Source: Bolinopsis microptera
Lineage: Eukaryota > Ctenophora > Tentaculata > Lobata > Bolinopsidae
Assembly: GCF_026151205.1 (NCBI RefSeq)
Contig: NC_087076.1
Coordinates: forward strand, 6,252,902-6,316,901
Direction: 5' to 3'
DNA: 64,000 bases
Made by a program: the position numbers and the translations under genes. Positions 63,694 to 64,000 of this stretch are shown in pieces (the stretch's first letter is position 1; each line of letters begins with the position of its first letter). The notes beneath the pieces were generated by a model, which did not search any database, was not told the DNA's origin, and saw nothing but the letters and a program-made list of their open reading frames with translations.

Positions 63694-63773
63694 AATTTCC
63701 GTTAATTATACAAATTGCAGTGCAAGTGGGGATCGGATGGTTTGGTTTTTTCAGAAATACTTCTTAGAAAGAT

Positions 63774-64000
63774 TTATAAACATTGCTATAACTTATAAAC
63801 CTATAAACATTGCTATAACTTATAAACCTATAAACATTGCTATAACTTATAAACCTATAAACATTGCTATAACTTATAAACCTATAAACATTGCTATAAC
63901 TTATAAACCTATAAACATTGCTATAACTTATAAACCTATAAACATTGCTATAACTTATAAACCTATAAACATTGCTATAACTTATAAACCTATAAACATT
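63774..64000. repeat. 27-bp minisatellite, cut by window end
   Basis: cattgctataacttataaac-based 27-bp units repeated without visible change for about 8.4 copies up to the last base. Confidence 0.95.

Noticed and set aside
63534-64000. CRISPR-like array of 27-30-bp repeats
   Set aside because: The repeats are directly adjacent with no unique spacers, and the DNA is from an animal.

Overview
The window is repeat-dominated DNA from an invertebrate animal. The clues are spliced exons for a secreted C-type-lectin-domain protein at the right end, animal-type CR1-like LINEs, a GalEa/Hydra-like Ty1/copia element, Ty3/gypsy and MULE-like DNA transposons, and an AT-rich background with many satellites. 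The phylum cannot be fixed from this sequence; a sponge, cnidarian or other early-branching or marine invertebrate would fit. No rRNA, CRISPR array or prokaryotic operon is seen.

Left third (1-21.5 kb): a decayed DUF7869-like gene fragment (3-612), minisatellites, a tRNA-like SINE (1845), a 187-bp foldback MITE (2198-2384), then a complete Ty1/copia element (3746-8732) with identical 165-bp LTRs, a 5-bp target duplication, gag, and a pol frame broken by one in-frame TAA. A 5'-truncated LINE copy (9814-12181) follows. Next comes a roughly 5.5-kb palindrome (13830-19350) whose arms are tandem satellite copies around a remnant MULE transposase, a MITE with TTAGGG-like repeats, and a 119-bp satellite.

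Middle (21.9-34.8 kb): a complete Ty3/gypsy element (22373-27591, minus strand, intact 1533-residue Gag-Pol, identical 105-bp LTRs) sits inside an older LINE whose reading frame resumes across it. A small FLYWCH/MULE deletion derivative and two more broken LINEs (30.5-32.6 kb and 34.1-34.75 kb) follow.

The most interesting part is 34.8-54.9 kb. Four CR1-like LINEs (A minus 34788-39828; B plus 39824-43875 continuing at 51452-52610; C minus about 45.7-51.45 kb, nested inside B; D minus fragment 53755-54876) carry first ORFs that are not simple nucleic-acid chaperones. A, B and C each encode an AlkB-like 2-oxoglutarate/Fe(II) dioxygenase domain fused to an SGNH hydrolase/esterase domain. C, the fullest version, adds an N-terminal PHD finger and coiled coil. 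ORF2 of A and C also starts with a PHD-like finger before the endonuclease and reverse transcriptase. An esterase domain in CR1/L2 ORF1 is established knowledge. An AlkB dioxygenase joined to it is not something I know to be described, and its iron- and 2OG-binding residues are all present in three diverged elements. Inference: the dioxygenase could strip RT-blocking methyl groups from the element's own RNA.

Right end (52.6-64 kb): an 858-bp TA-flanked MITE, a roughly 2.76-kb foldback element with ~305-bp tandem repeats and a recurring tgtgacaaagtaaac motif, and then a host gene of six exons (58865-61674): signal peptide, an unknown beta-rich ectodomain, a six-cysteine EGF-like exon, one C-type lectin domain and the start of another. 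Minisatellites run to the window end.
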